Assembly (NCBI RefSeq): GCF_000334215.1
Contig: NZ_AMQY01000021.1
Location: 1 to 64,000 of the forward strand
Source of the DNA: Vreelandella jeotgali Hwa
Lineage (GTDB): Bacteria > Pseudomonadota > Gammaproteobacteria > Pseudomonadales > Halomonadaceae
DNA: 64,000 nucleotides
Reading direction: 5' to 3'
The notes beneath the pieces were generated by a model. That model had not been told where the DNA came from. It was given only the letters and a program-made list of their open reading frames with translations, and made no database searches. Below, piece by piece: positions 43,251 through 51,892 of this stretch. A program made the position numbers and the translations under genes. The first letter of the stretch is position 1; the number at the start of each line of letters is the position of its first letter.

Positions 43251-43270
43251 AAAAACACCCTGCCGGGGTA

Positions 43271-44404
43271 TTAGCTGTAGATCGACAGCGCCGTATCCAG
43301 CACCATCACGCCGAAGTTCTCCTTGGTATCGAAGCTCGACAGATTGCCCTTGAACTGCGGGTTCAGGAAGCCGAAGATTTTCGAGACCGAGATACCCAGC
43401 TCGTTTTCGTAGTCGAAGACGTCCTCGACCCACTCGGCCGCGCCGATGTCGGCCATGCCCAGCGCCTGAGCGCCGCAGAACAGGGCACGCTGGCCGGTGT
43501 CATTGCCGGACGTCTCGCCGAACCGGTCACCGTCAGCGGCGGCTTCGTTGGAGAAGACGTGGCGATACTCGTGGATCACCATGCCGTCGACCACAACGCT
43601 GGAAGCGCCGGAGAACAGGTCGTTGGCCTTGCCGCGAGCGCCGGCGTGGCGGACGTTCTGGATGAAGTCCGGGTCAAGGCGCAGATCGGCCATGCCCTGC
43701 GGGGTCACGAACACCATGTACAGGTCCTCGCCACCGTTGCTGCGCAGCGGCTTGAGGTAGTTGTCCTTGGCGTTGGCCTTCATCCGCACGAGGGACTTGT
43801 AGGTCAGCGGGGTCAGCTTGCCGTCCGGCGCATCAAAGCCGGTGCCCTGGACGATATTGCCGTCGGCACCCAGGTAAAACTGACGGTTGGTCGTCGGCGC
43901 GGGAGACGCCTCGGCAAACTCCAGATTCTCCAGGTTGGAGCCGGAACGGTTCTTGCCGTTGGTCTGCTTGGTGAACGGCATGCTGGACAGCGACAGAAAC
44001 GCCATCTGGTCCAGGCGGTCACCCAGCCAATAGGCCAGCTTATCCCGCGACTGGCGACGGAAGTTCACGATGGACTTCTGGTCGGCCATGCGGCCTTCGA
44101 GGCGGTTGGCGTTACGCAGCTGATCAATACCGATCACGGTATCGAAGGACTTGAGTTCTTCCTCGTTGCCTTCCAGCGTGTTGTCGCCGACCACACCGTC
44201 GCCCTGCATATCGGCAACAAGGGTCATCACCGCTCGGGCGCCCTTCTTGTCCTTACGCAGCTCGGTAATGTGGTGGATCATCGAGTTCTCGGACTTGCCG
44301 AGGAACTTGTTGATGAAGGAGCGGTTTCGGGCGTGCGCCCAGAAATCCATGCCCCACGCGGTCTTCTGTTCGTCGGTCAGGGCCGCAAAGTTCGTGTTAG
44401 CCAT
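43271..44404 (-). CDS. Major capsid protein (DUF4043 / N4 gp56-like)
   Basis: This 377-residue HK97-fold-type capsid protein belongs to the DUF4043 family (N4 gp56-like). Recognisable segments are KFLGKSENSMIHHITELRKD, LVADMQGDGVVGDNTLEGNE, a Leu/Asp-rich RDKLAYWLGDRLDQMAFL and the C-terminal ISVSKIFGFLNPQFKGN. It lies after the scaffold, separated by a non-coding stretch and two plus-strand passenger genes. The strong terminators on both sides and its own promoter (44563-44592) fit high expression. Confidence 0.85.
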   Translation of the reverse strand: MANTNFAALTDEQKTAWGMDFWAHARNRSFINKFLGKSENSMIHHITELRKDKKGARAVMTLVADMQGDGVVGDNTLEGNEEELKSFDTVIGIDQLRNANRLEGRMADQKSIVNFRRQSRDKLAYWLGDRLDQMAFLSLSSMPFTKQTNGKNRSGSNLENLEFAEASPAPTTNRQFYLGADGNIVQGTGFDAPDGKLTPLTYKSLVRMKANAKDNYLKPLRSNGGEDLYMVFVTPQGMADLRLDPDFIQNVRHAGARGKANDLFSGASSVVVDGMVIHEYRHVFSNEAAADGDRFGETSGNDTGQRALFCGAQALGMADIGAAEWVEDVFDYENELGISVSKIFGFLNPQFKGNLSSFDTKENFGVMVLDTALSIYS

Positions 44405-44562
44405 GTCAATCTCGCTGTTCTGCCCGCGAGGACTTAGCTGCTCGCCAGGCTCAATTCGTTGGTCATCTTGTCTACCGCTTCTGTCCGTGTCGGGGACTAC
44501 CGTAAAAAGAGCGCTGTTGAGGGGACGACCCTGGCCCGTGTCGTGGAGCTACCCGCACGTAT

Positions 44563-44592
44563 ATAATCGCATAGCGGATAAAGAAAGGCAAA
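44563..44592 (-). promoter_or_regulatory. Putative promoter of the major capsid gene
   Basis: Minus-strand TTGCCT, 18 bases, GATTAT, directly followed by ATACG. It overlaps and diverges from the plus-strand promoter of the secreted-protein gene at 44599-44627, so the two could interfere. Confidence 0.4.
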
Positions 44593-44598
44593 CGATTT

Positions 44599-44627
44599 TG
44601 CCATACACGAGGCGGGTGCCTATAATA
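44599..44627 (+). promoter_or_regulatory. Sigma70 promoter of the secreted passenger gene
   Basis: TTGCCA, 17-base spacer, TATAAT: a near-consensus host promoter, 84 bases before the ATG at 44711. Position and orientation opposite to the late operon suggest expression in the lysogen. Confidence 0.65.
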
Positions 44628-44710
44628 ATGACCCCTCCGGCACAGCCATTAAAACTTGGCGGCAATTCGCCAAAAGGCTATCGTGCAGGTATGTAGCTAG
44701 GAGAAGTGAT

Positions 44711-45232
44711 ATGGCGTTCCAAAAAACAGGCATTGGTGTTGCGATCGGCTTCCTTGCAGCGTTTTCTGGCGGCGTTAGCACTGCCTCCGCTGCAATAGAA
44801 TCCGGTATGTCGCACGCACCGCTGGTTAAAAAATCCGCAGCAAGGAACGAGGATGCGGAACTACGCCGATCCATCAAGCGGATGAACAGCATGGCACACC
44901 GGCTTTCCAGGCTACTCAGATTCGACATCATCCGTTTGACGGAAATGCCTGCGGGCACCGAACCGGGACTGGATGCTGCCCAGGGGCTGGAAGCGTCGCT
45001 AAGAAGCGTGGAAGCAAACGTGCGGGACGTGTTGGAAATCGTCGATCGCCCCGAAGCCGAAGAATTGGGTTTACTTGAACTTCGCCGCAACCTGGCATTG
45101 GCGCGCTCCAATGCTGTGACAATAAGGCGGCTGGCCAAGCAAAAAACCGCGGCTCCTGAAACGCATACGGGTCAGACGCCCGGTGAGGCATTTGCCGCTA
45201 TTGCAGATTCGATGGAAAAGAACTTCGCCTGA
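44711..45232 (+). CDS. Secreted passenger protein (moron) of unknown function
   Basis: This 173-residue protein has a clean Sec signal peptide (MAFQKTGIGVAIGFLAAFSG, cleavage near ASA-AIESG). The mature part is helical (DAELRRSIKRMNSMAHRLSR, EASLRSVEANVRDVLEIVD) with no Cys. AGGAG lies eight bases before the ATG, and a sigma70 promoter is at 44599-44627. It lies between capsid and scaffold genes but runs against them, a classic moron arrangement. It likely acts in the periplasm, for example in exclusion or lysogenic conversion. No homologue recognised. Confidence 0.65.
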   Translation: MAFQKTGIGVAIGFLAAFSGGVSTASAAIESGMSHAPLVKKSAARNEDAELRRSIKRMNSMAHRLSRLLRFDIIRLTEMPAGTEPGLDAAQGLEASLRSVEANVRDVLEIVDRPEAEELGLLELRRNLALARSNAVTIRRLAKQKTAAPETHTGQTPGEAFAAIADSMEKNFA

Positions 45233-45351
45233 CCAGAGGCGGTATTGCCTGATCGCCATGCTGTACCCCGAGGCCCACCACAAAAGCAGAAACGATACCC
45301 CTTTAATGCGCAGGCTGGCAGAAATGGCTGAGAGTTTTCAGGACTCGTAGC

Positions 45352-45377
45352 AAAAAACCCCAGCCGGAGCCAGGGTT
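45352..45377 (-). terminator. Terminator after the scaffold gene
   Basis: On the minus strand AACCCTGGC-TCCG-GCTGGGGTT (nine pairs, two G-U) followed by TTTT. It ends transcription about 340 bases after the scaffold stop, so the capsid gene needs its own promoter or read-through. The stretch between scaffold and capsid also holds the two plus-strand genes. Confidence 0.65.
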
Positions 45378-45511
45378 TGATGCACTCTCACAAGGAACTC
45401 AGAGGTACTCTGAGAGAGAATCTACATACAATCGCATTACTGAAAACTGAAAGCAGCGAACCTTCAGTAACTCTATATTCTCACAGCATATCTTTTGGTG
45501 CAAGGGTTTTC

Positions 45512-45721
45512 ATGAAAAACTGCAATCCCTATACCGTGACAAACTGCCCCCGTGTGTTCAGCACCCGCGAAGTCATGAATATGTCACAAGCCGAGCGCCG
45601 GTCCTGGAACCTCCAGTTCAAACCGCCGCGGTTGGGCGTGGCGAGTGATGGATTCGGCCAGTTTGAGGCTACCCCCAGCTCAGCGTATCGGCATCACCTA
45701 CAGCCAATAATGGCCCATTAA
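45512..45721 (+). CDS. Small plus-strand phage protein, uncertain
   Basis: A 69-residue frame from ATG 45512 (MKNCNPYTVTNCPRVFSTRE). An AAGGG ribosome site lies six bases upstream, and the amino-acid make-up looks protein-like. The frame is open further up to 45377, but that part looks less like protein. It runs against the scaffold gene and its stop overlaps the scaffold stop by four bases. It contains two Cys and a VMNMSQAERRSW motif, possibly a short helix-turn-helix. It may be real or an antisense artefact. Confidence 0.4.
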   Translation: MKNCNPYTVTNCPRVFSTREVMNMSQAERRSWNLQFKPPRLGVASDGFGQFEATPSSAYRHHLQPIMAH

Positions 45722-46857
45722 ATCGCGTCGCCCATCAACCGCGAGCGGACCGAGTCCGGCAGCGCGGACCAGTCTTCCACCGTCAGGGTATTCACGTCGA
45801 CGTCCTGCGACCCGCTTTCCTGCTGCGGCGTGGCCGAGGATGCCTCGGGCGGCGCCTTGCGGGCCTTGTCGACCTTCTCCCTGCGCGACTGCTGCTGGGC
45901 CTTCTTCGCCATATCGGCCTTGGAAGCGCCCTTCTTCTCGGCCGGCGCGGGCTCCTGCTTGGCCGACTCCAGGTCATGAATCCGGGTCACGGCAGCCACG
46001 GCCCGCTCGGTGGACTGGCTGCGGGTGTAACCCTGCTGGAAGTAGAACGCCTGTAGCTCCACGGCCTCCTGGCTGATGGCCTCGTCGAAGTTGTCGGAGT
46101 TCTCGTTCAGCGCCGGGTATTCCTCGTAGATCGACTCCAGCGTCTGCTCGAACGCCATCTGGTCACGGACATCGGCGGCAATCTTGTCCGGGTCGACCTG
46201 CTGGCCGGACTGGCCGCCCTCGGCCGGCTCGCTGCCCTGGCGCATGGCGGTGAACACTTCGGACTGGAGTTTCGCCGCCTCCTCGGTGTTGCCCTCAACC
46301 AGCGCCGAGTTGGCCGCGTTCATCTTCTCCTGAATCTGCTCGTCGCTGAGCGTGTTGGCCTCGCGCTCGGCTTTGGCCTTCTCGGACTCGATCTCCTTGA
46401 GCTTCGACTGGGTTTCCTCCAACTGACGCTCGGCGGCCCGCAGCTGGGCCGTGCGCTGATCGAAGCGCGACTTGGGGATTACCGGCTGCTTATCCTTCGG
46501 CTTCTGATCCGGTTCAGGCGTCGATTTATCCGCATCATCGTCAGCCTCAGCGTCGTCGTCACCAGCATCGCCCTCAGCAGAGTCAGCGTCCTCTCCTTCG
46601 GCGTCTGCTTCCTGCTGGCCCTCGGCCTCTGCGCCGCCCTCGGCGGCCGAATCTCCATCGTCGTCGGCGGTGTCGGCGTCTCCCCCAGTATCGCCAGAAT
46701 CAGCAGCACCGTAATCAGCGCCTTCATCTGTGGTTCGATCGGACTCCAGTTCGTCACCAAGATCAAGGTCGCCAAGGCTATCAACCGGGTCTTCCTGGTT
46801 GTAAAGGTCGCCATAGTCCATCTCCGGGGTCGCTTCGTCCTGTGCATCTTTAGCCAT
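45718..46857 (-). CDS. Capsid scaffold protein
   Basis: This 379-residue protein is extremely acidic in its first 110 residues (Asp/Glu/Ala/Gly repeats). A coiled coil follows (KSRFDQRTAQLRAAERQLEE, about 130-175). The C-terminus is a basic helix-rich tail (KADMAKKAQQQSRREKVDKA), the usual capsid-binding part of scaffolds. It sits between portal and capsid, the normal place. Start overlaps the portal end by eight bases. It would be absent from the mature virion. Confidence 0.75.
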   Translation of the reverse strand: MAKDAQDEATPEMDYGDLYNQEDPVDSLGDLDLGDELESDRTTDEGADYGAADSGDTGGDADTADDDGDSAAEGGAEAEGQQEADAEGEDADSAEGDAGDDDAEADDDADKSTPEPDQKPKDKQPVIPKSRFDQRTAQLRAAERQLEETQSKLKEIESEKAKAEREANTLSDEQIQEKMNAANSALVEGNTEEAAKLQSEVFTAMRQGSEPAEGGQSGQQVDPDKIAADVRDQMAFEQTLESIYEEYPALNENSDNFDEAISQEAVELQAFYFQQGYTRSQSTERAVAAVTRIHDLESAKQEPAPAEKKGASKADMAKKAQQQSRREKVDKARKAPPEASSATPQQESGSQDVDVNTLTVEDWSALPDSVRSRLMGDAI

Positions 46858-49009
46858 TGTCAGGCTCCTTTTCGGCAGGGTTGGATCGATTGGCCTGGGC
46901 GGCGGCCAGTTGGGTTTCGCCCTGGAAACGGGTACGGGCCATGTCGGAGGCCACCCGCAGTTTCTCGCTCTGCCCCTTGGAAGACAGCGTCATATCAGAC
47001 AGCCGCAGCCGGGTCAGCAGCTCCTCGCGCTTGAGTGCCACCTCGGCTTCGAGGCGGTCGCGTTCGAGGGACATTTCCGGCGACTGCTCACCACCGGCCG
47101 TCTTCTCGGCGGACGCCTTGTCCTTCTCGGCGGATGCGCTTGCCTGTTCGGCCTGTGCCTGGAGCTTGGCCAGTTCGCCTTCGAGCTTGCCGATCTCAAG
47201 CTGCTGCATTTTCTGCTGCATCTCGATCTCTTCGTCGGTCGGCTCGGCCTGCCCCATCATCTCCTGGACCCGGTCGGCCAGCTCGTCGCGGTCGGTCAGG
47301 TTGGAACGCCGAATGATGGCGTCGTCGGGGATCGCCACACCGCCTTCCTTGCGCAGCTGCATCAGCTGGCCGAACTCGTCCTCGTCGGCGTTATCGCGGG
47401 TCGGCAGCGACGTAATCGAGACGTCATAGCGCCCGGCGGTGACGTTGTTGAGCACTTCGCCGGTCTCGTCGATCTGGTTGATGATCAGCTTCTCCTCGCG
47501 CTCGTCCGGGTTATCCGGGTGCAGGATGCTGACCGTGCGCTCCTCGGTGTAGAAGTCCTGGACCAGCTCAAGGAGCTTGTGGCCCACCAGCCGGCGGCTA
47601 TATTCGAGGTGCTTGAACGGCTGGCCCAGCTGAATCTGGCCGCGCTGCGTCTTGCGCTCCATCGCCACGCCGGACACCTCGGCACTGGCCTGGCCGAGCA
47701 TGCCCTCGTTGACACCGCTGATCTGCTGGATCGCCATGCCCGTCTTGTCGGAAATCCGATCCAGGCCGGACGGCACATGGTTGGGCTGAATCTTCTGAGG
47801 CGGCTGGTAGTTCTTGGCGTAGACCAGGTGTAGGCCGGTCTCGGCGCCCTTCTCGGAAAGCTCGTCCTCGGTCATGTTCACCAGCGAACCTTCCTCGGTA
47901 ATCCAGCCCGAGTTGGCCGTGGTGTTGACGATGTGCAGCTCCTGGCTGCGAGCCTTGTTGTAGAACTCCTGGGGATTCAGCAGGTTTCTCACCATGCCGA
48001 AGGGATTGCCGCGGCGGTAGTAGGGGAAGTACGGGATCACCGTAAAGGTACGGTAGAGCGACCAGTCGTCGTAGAGCACCACGTCGTCGGCGGTGACCGT
48101 CCAACGGACCTTCCGCCCGGGGCGCTTGATGACCTGCACGCCATAGGTCTCGGCCAGCCGGGTCACTTCGTCCTCGCCCATCTGCTGCGGGACCTCGCGC
48201 ATGTCCCCGGTGTCCGGGTCCACCAGCACGTACTCATCGACCCACTGGTAGTGCTGCCGTTCGATCACCCGCACGCTGCGGATGGTCCGGTCGTCGAGCC
48301 CCTCGATGCCGTGAGACCCCGGGGACAGGAACTGCTCGCCGCCGAAGCGGCCCGTGCCGAAGCGCACGGAGTCATAGGCGTGGTGATCGCCGGAACCGAC
48401 GATGGACTGGAGGGAGTCGGACTTGTCCTGGCCGTACTTGGTCGCCAGCTCGTCAAGCGACATCCACCAGGTCACCATGACCTCGTTCCACGTCGACGGG
48501 TCCATCTCCTTGCCTTCCGGGTCGGGAATCACGGTCAGCGGATCGAGGTGCTTGATCGATACGTCGCCCATCAGGTTTTCCTGGAAACTGACGCGCACGT
48601 CGAAGTAGCCGCGGTCCTGGATCATGCCGTCGGCAAACACGAAGTTCTCGATGAAGTGGTAGTCGTTGGCCTGCATGATGGACTGCGCCACCCGGCCCAG
48701 CACCAGGGCGCCGTCGCGGGTGGAATCCCGCTTGGGCAGAAAGCCGACCTGCATCTCCCGGCTGGCCTGCTCGCCCAGCGCCGTATTGATGGTCGACAGC
48801 ACCAGGTTGAACGTCATGGCCGGGCGGCCCTCATCCTCCAGCTTCTTGCGGTCGGCGTCCGACCACTGGTCACCGCGGTAGAAAGCGTCGCACTTCCTGG
48901 CCAGGTCAACGTAGTCGTTGTGGCCATTGTCCCGGGCGCGGACGTAATGCGCCCACTGTTTCCGGGCTACTACCTTCTCTTCGCCGCTGTCTGGGGTCGC
49001 CTCTGCCAT
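46850..49009 (-). CDS. Portal protein (P22-type)
   Basis: This 719-residue portal resembles the P22 gp1 family. The N-terminus has YVDLARKCDAFYRGDQWSDA, and the core has the MTFNLVLSTINTALGEQAS then REMQVGFLP stretch and HLDPLTVIPDPEGKEMD. The wing and crown follow, with a C-terminal coiled coil (about 575-640: QQKMQQLEIGKLEGELAKLQ) forming the barrel, as in P22. It forms the dodecameric DNA entry ring. The 719 length matches the family. It lies directly between terminase-side genes and the scaffold. Confidence 0.88.
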   Translation of the reverse strand: MAEATPDSGEEKVVARKQWAHYVRARDNGHNDYVDLARKCDAFYRGDQWSDADRKKLEDEGRPAMTFNLVLSTINTALGEQASREMQVGFLPKRDSTRDGALVLGRVAQSIMQANDYHFIENFVFADGMIQDRGYFDVRVSFQENLMGDVSIKHLDPLTVIPDPEGKEMDPSTWNEVMVTWWMSLDELATKYGQDKSDSLQSIVGSGDHHAYDSVRFGTGRFGGEQFLSPGSHGIEGLDDRTIRSVRVIERQHYQWVDEYVLVDPDTGDMREVPQQMGEDEVTRLAETYGVQVIKRPGRKVRWTVTADDVVLYDDWSLYRTFTVIPYFPYYRRGNPFGMVRNLLNPQEFYNKARSQELHIVNTTANSGWITEEGSLVNMTEDELSEKGAETGLHLVYAKNYQPPQKIQPNHVPSGLDRISDKTGMAIQQISGVNEGMLGQASAEVSGVAMERKTQRGQIQLGQPFKHLEYSRRLVGHKLLELVQDFYTEERTVSILHPDNPDEREEKLIINQIDETGEVLNNVTAGRYDVSITSLPTRDNADEDEFGQLMQLRKEGGVAIPDDAIIRRSNLTDRDELADRVQEMMGQAEPTDEEIEMQQKMQQLEIGKLEGELAKLQAQAEQASASAEKDKASAEKTAGGEQSPEMSLERDRLEAEVALKREELLTRLRLSDMTLSSKGQSEKLRVASDMARTRFQGETQLAAAQANRSNPAEKEPDNG

Positions 49010-49015
49010 GCCGTA

Positions 49016-49267
49016 TCAGTCCTCGACGTGGTTGCGCTCGTGGAACACGGCCCGCGAGCAGTGGTAAATGTCGTCGTCCTTGAGCCAGACGATGAAGTCA
49101 CCGGCGACCGGCGGCTCGTACGCCTTGAACTCCACCATCTCGTCATGGAGCGAAATGGTGTAGCTCGCCTCGCCCACCTTCGTCAGCTCGTCGGCGTCTT
49201 CGATCCGGTGCGCGTACCGGGTCACCGGCTTGGACTGGTAGGGTTTGAACGCGGGGTTGATCTTCAT
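49016..49267 (-). CDS. Small phage protein between DUF2829 gene and portal
   Basis: This 83-residue protein starts at ATG 49267 (MKINPAFKPYQSKPVTRYAH), which overlaps the stop of the DUF2829 gene by four bases (ATGA). It contains two short beta-rich stretches (YTISLHDEMVEFKAYEPPVA, DFIVWLKDDDIYHCSRAVFH), which resemble a small OB-like or SH3 module. Similar proteins sit in phage capsid blocks as host-takeover genes. No function is assigned. Confidence 0.6.
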   Translation of the reverse strand: MKINPAFKPYQSKPVTRYAHRIEDADELTKVGEASYTISLHDEMVEFKAYEPPVAGDFIVWLKDDDIYHCSRAVFHERNHVED

Positions 49268-49518
49268 ACCGATCCCTCCAGACGCGATGCCGCATGCTCG
49301 GTAGAGAACTCGTCCTTCACCAGCTGCCAGTCGTCGCGGAACATGAAACCAATGGTGTAATCCATGTTGTCGGTGTCGCGCATGTCGATGACCTGGCCAC
49401 GGCGGGTGTGCATCATCACGGTCTTCTTCTCGTCGTTCCAACGCCAGAAACCACCCCACTCGGGCAGTGCCAGATCATGGCCACGCTTGAGATACGCAAA
49501 AGCTGCTTCAAACTTCAT
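49264..49518 (-). CDS. DUF2829-family (Tad2-like) protein
   Basis: This 84-residue protein matches DUF2829: FEAAFAYLKRGHDLALPEWG then a W-rich sheet and a closing DYTIGFMFRDDWQLVKDEF. DUF2829 includes Tad2, a phage anti-Thoeris protein that binds the gcADPR signal. Here the domain is short and the usual GWNGKxM loop reads WGGFWRW, so ligand binding is uncertain. It overlaps the two neighbours by four bases each, so it is co-expressed with the structural genes. Confidence 0.7.
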   Translation of the reverse strand: MKFEAAFAYLKRGHDLALPEWGGFWRWNDEKKTVMMHTRRGQVIDMRDTDNMDYTIGFMFRDDWQLVKDEFSTEHAASRLEGSV

Positions 49519-50054
49519 TGCACTATCTCCCAGTCCTCTGCCAGTGCGTCAGACTGCGCCACAGACCAGGGGACAAGTTCCCCGTTGGCCGTGTACATGA
49601 ACAACGCGTCCCGGAACACGGGCTCCCCCATATACTCGCCAAACCCGAACCCGTGGATTTTGGCGATGGTGTTGCTGCCCTGAAGCCAGAAAACGTACAT
49701 GCCCTGGCCATTCCAGCCGGCCCGCTTCACAGCGCCGCCGGCTCGAAGAATCTTCAGCGCTTCGCCAAAGTCCAGGCCGGTGGCCTTGCTGTCACCTGCC
49801 TCGCGGTAACGATCCTCGGCCAGCAAAAAGCCAAACAGCGGCCAGAGCTTGTCGAACGCCTGCTCGTGGGCGATCTTCCGGCCCAGCTCGGCGTCAAAGT
49901 TGGCCGGGTCGACACAAGCCGACTCGCCGGTAACGGTATATCCGTTGTCGAGGTGCAGGATGCAGAAGGTCAGGGTTGTGCCTTCCGGGTGCGTGTACTG
50001 CGTAGCAGCAATACGCGCTTCCATCGCTTCGGGGGTCACTTTGTTCGGCAGCAT
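49515..50054 (-). CDS. Gp49-like domain fused to a DUF2829 (Tad2-like) domain
   Basis: This 179-residue fusion has two domains. Residues 1-90 are a phage N4 Gp49 / Sf6 gene-66 family domain (TPEAMEARIAATQYTHPEGT, LTFCILHLDNGYTVTGESA, NFDAELGRKIAHEQAF). Residues about 95-179 are DUF2829 with DFGEALKILRAGGAVKRAGW then NGQGMYVFWLQGS, and the closing EDWEIV. The DUF2829 half keeps the W-N-G-x-G-M loop that is typical of Tad2. The Gp49 half has unknown function. The gene lies after terminase, with an eight-base gap. Confidence 0.78.
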   Translation of the reverse strand: MLPNKVTPEAMEARIAATQYTHPEGTTLTFCILHLDNGYTVTGESACVDPANFDAELGRKIAHEQAFDKLWPLFGFLLAEDRYREAGDSKATGLDFGEALKILRAGGAVKRAGWNGQGMYVFWLQGSNTIAKIHGFGFGEYMGEPVFRDALFMYTANGELVPWSVAQSDALAEDWEIVQ

Positions 50055-50062
50055 GGTTTCTC

Positions 50063-51892
50063 CTACGACGTCATCGCTGACGGTTTATCCGTGTTGCGTA
50101 TAGTTTTGGACAGTTTATCACGCCAGGAGCGTTTTGGCGGCTGTTTTCTTTCACGCGTGGACGTGAAGTGCATTAAAAGCTGACCTATCCACGCAGCGGA
50201 GTCCACTTGGTCGTCGAACTGCCCGTTGGGGAAGCGCATCATCTCGGCCACCAGCGCCATCGTGGCGTCACAGTGCTTGCGGAAGAACACCCGGCGCTGC
50301 TGCATACGCGCCTGGAACGGCCGTGCCCGGGCAATCTTGTCCTGCCGGCCGGGGCGCAGCTCCTCAATGGGCATCATGGTTCGCGTTTCCCGGATGCGCT
50401 TCTCCAGAATCGGGCCCATCGTCATCAGAATGTGGCCCCGTTCGATGCCCACCAGCTTGCTCTGCCAGACCTTCTGCACCTCCAGCATCTTCTCCACGAT
50501 CTCCAGCGTCCGCCACCGGCCGCGCTGCACATCCACCACGAAGATGTTGTCCTTGCGGTCCACGCCGACCGTTAATCCAACGGTAAAGTCGTTCTGCTCG
50601 GTCTGCCCGATGGCCAGGTCCCAGGCCGTGTAGAAGTTCATCTCCTCAAGCGGCGGCAACTCGTGCTGCATGAACCACGAAAAGTCTTCCTTCTTGAAGT
50701 AATCGCCGTCGTCGGCCACCGGGTTCTGCTGGTACAGCGCCGACCAGTCACGCGGGCCGATGGTGCGCTTGATCTGCTCCAACGCCGTGATCGGAAATCG
50801 CTCCGGGTGCAGCGCCTCGCCCTGCTTGCGAAACAGCTCGTCATGCTCGGCAATCGCCGGGTAGCTCACCACCCGCCACTGATCACCCTCGCCGTCGGCC
50901 ATCTGCTCAAGGAGCTTGCCGCCCAGGTCCGCATCATGCCAGCGGGTCATCATACAGATCACACCACCGCCGGGTGCCAGACGGGTGTAGGCCGTCGACC
51001 TGTACCAGTCCCAGATACCTTCCCGGGTCGTTTCGCTCTCGGCATCGGCGCGGTTTTTCAGGGGATCATCGATTATAAGGACAGAACAGCCCCTGCCGGT
51101 TATGGGCCCGCCTACCCCAGCAGCTACGTAACCACCCTCGTGGTTCGTGCTCCACACCTCGACCGACTGGCTGTCCTTGGACAGCGACACCTCGGGGAAC
51201 ACCGTCTGGTAGCTTTTCTCGCGCAGCAGGCCGCGCACTTTCCGGCTGAAGTCGTTGGCCAAGCTGCCGGCGTAGGAACAGGAGATGATCTCGTGTTTCG
51301 GGTTCCGGCCCAGGTGCCACGCGGGAAACACCCGAGAAGCCAGCTCAGATTTCCCCGACCTGGGCGGCATGCTGATCATCAGCCGGGGGCTTTCCCCGGC
51401 GGCCACGGCGTTGCTGAACCACTCAAGATGCTCGCAGATGTCCTTGTGGACCCATCCGGGCTGATAGTCGGGGTTCGTGCGCATCACCAACGGCAGCAGA
51501 TGGTCGTGGGCCAACTGCCGGCGGGCCAATTCCCGCTTAGCCTCCTCCTGCCGGTCGAACTCGCGCTGTGTCTCGGCTTCCTTCTCCCGGGCGACGCGGG
51601 CACGTTGGGCCTCGGCCTCCTGGTTCTGCCGGTACATCTCCTGGCGCTCACGACGCTCAGCCTCCAGCCGGGATTCCCTGTCCTGCTGATCCTCGGCGGC
51701 CAGCTTGGCGTGCTCGGCCACTTCCTCGGTGCGGCAATAGACGCAGACGCCATCCTTCAGCAGGGTCTCGGGGGTTTCCTGCTCACACTCGCTGCAATAC
51801 TGGCACTTCACCTTGCGCTGATCGCCGGTGGCCACCTTCATGCGCGGCATCGGATCGGTTCGCTTGAACCGGCGCCCTTCATAGCTCGCCAT
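50063..51892 (-). CDS. terL: Terminase large subunit with N-terminal zinc-finger extension
   Basis: This 609-residue protein contains an ATPase with Walker A PPRSGKSELA (about residue 175) and Walker B VLIIDDP (about 270). It also has a nuclease domain with FYTAWDLAIGQTEQND and a closing MMRFPNGQFDDQVDSAAWIG. It cuts and pumps DNA into the capsid. Unusually, residues 28-52 carry a CxxC...CxxC zinc finger (KCQYCSECEQ...CVYC), and about 60-125 a charged coiled coil absent from most terminases. It overlaps the small subunit gene by 14 bases. Confidence 0.9.
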   Translation of the reverse strand: MASYEGRRFKRTDPMPRMKVATGDQRKVKCQYCSECEQETPETLLKDGVCVYCRTEEVAEHAKLAAEDQQDRESRLEAERRERQEMYRQNQEAEAQRARVAREKEAETQREFDRQEEAKRELARRQLAHDHLLPLVMRTNPDYQPGWVHKDICEHLEWFSNAVAAGESPRLMISMPPRSGKSELASRVFPAWHLGRNPKHEIISCSYAGSLANDFSRKVRGLLREKSYQTVFPEVSLSKDSQSVEVWSTNHEGGYVAAGVGGPITGRGCSVLIIDDPLKNRADAESETTREGIWDWYRSTAYTRLAPGGGVICMMTRWHDADLGGKLLEQMADGEGDQWRVVSYPAIAEHDELFRKQGEALHPERFPITALEQIKRTIGPRDWSALYQQNPVADDGDYFKKEDFSWFMQHELPPLEEMNFYTAWDLAIGQTEQNDFTVGLTVGVDRKDNIFVVDVQRGRWRTLEIVEKMLEVQKVWQSKLVGIERGHILMTMGPILEKRIRETRTMMPIEELRPGRQDKIARARPFQARMQQRRVFFRKHCDATMALVAEMMRFPNGQFDDQVDSAAWIGQLLMHFTSTRERKQPPKRSWRDKLSKTIRNTDKPSAMTS

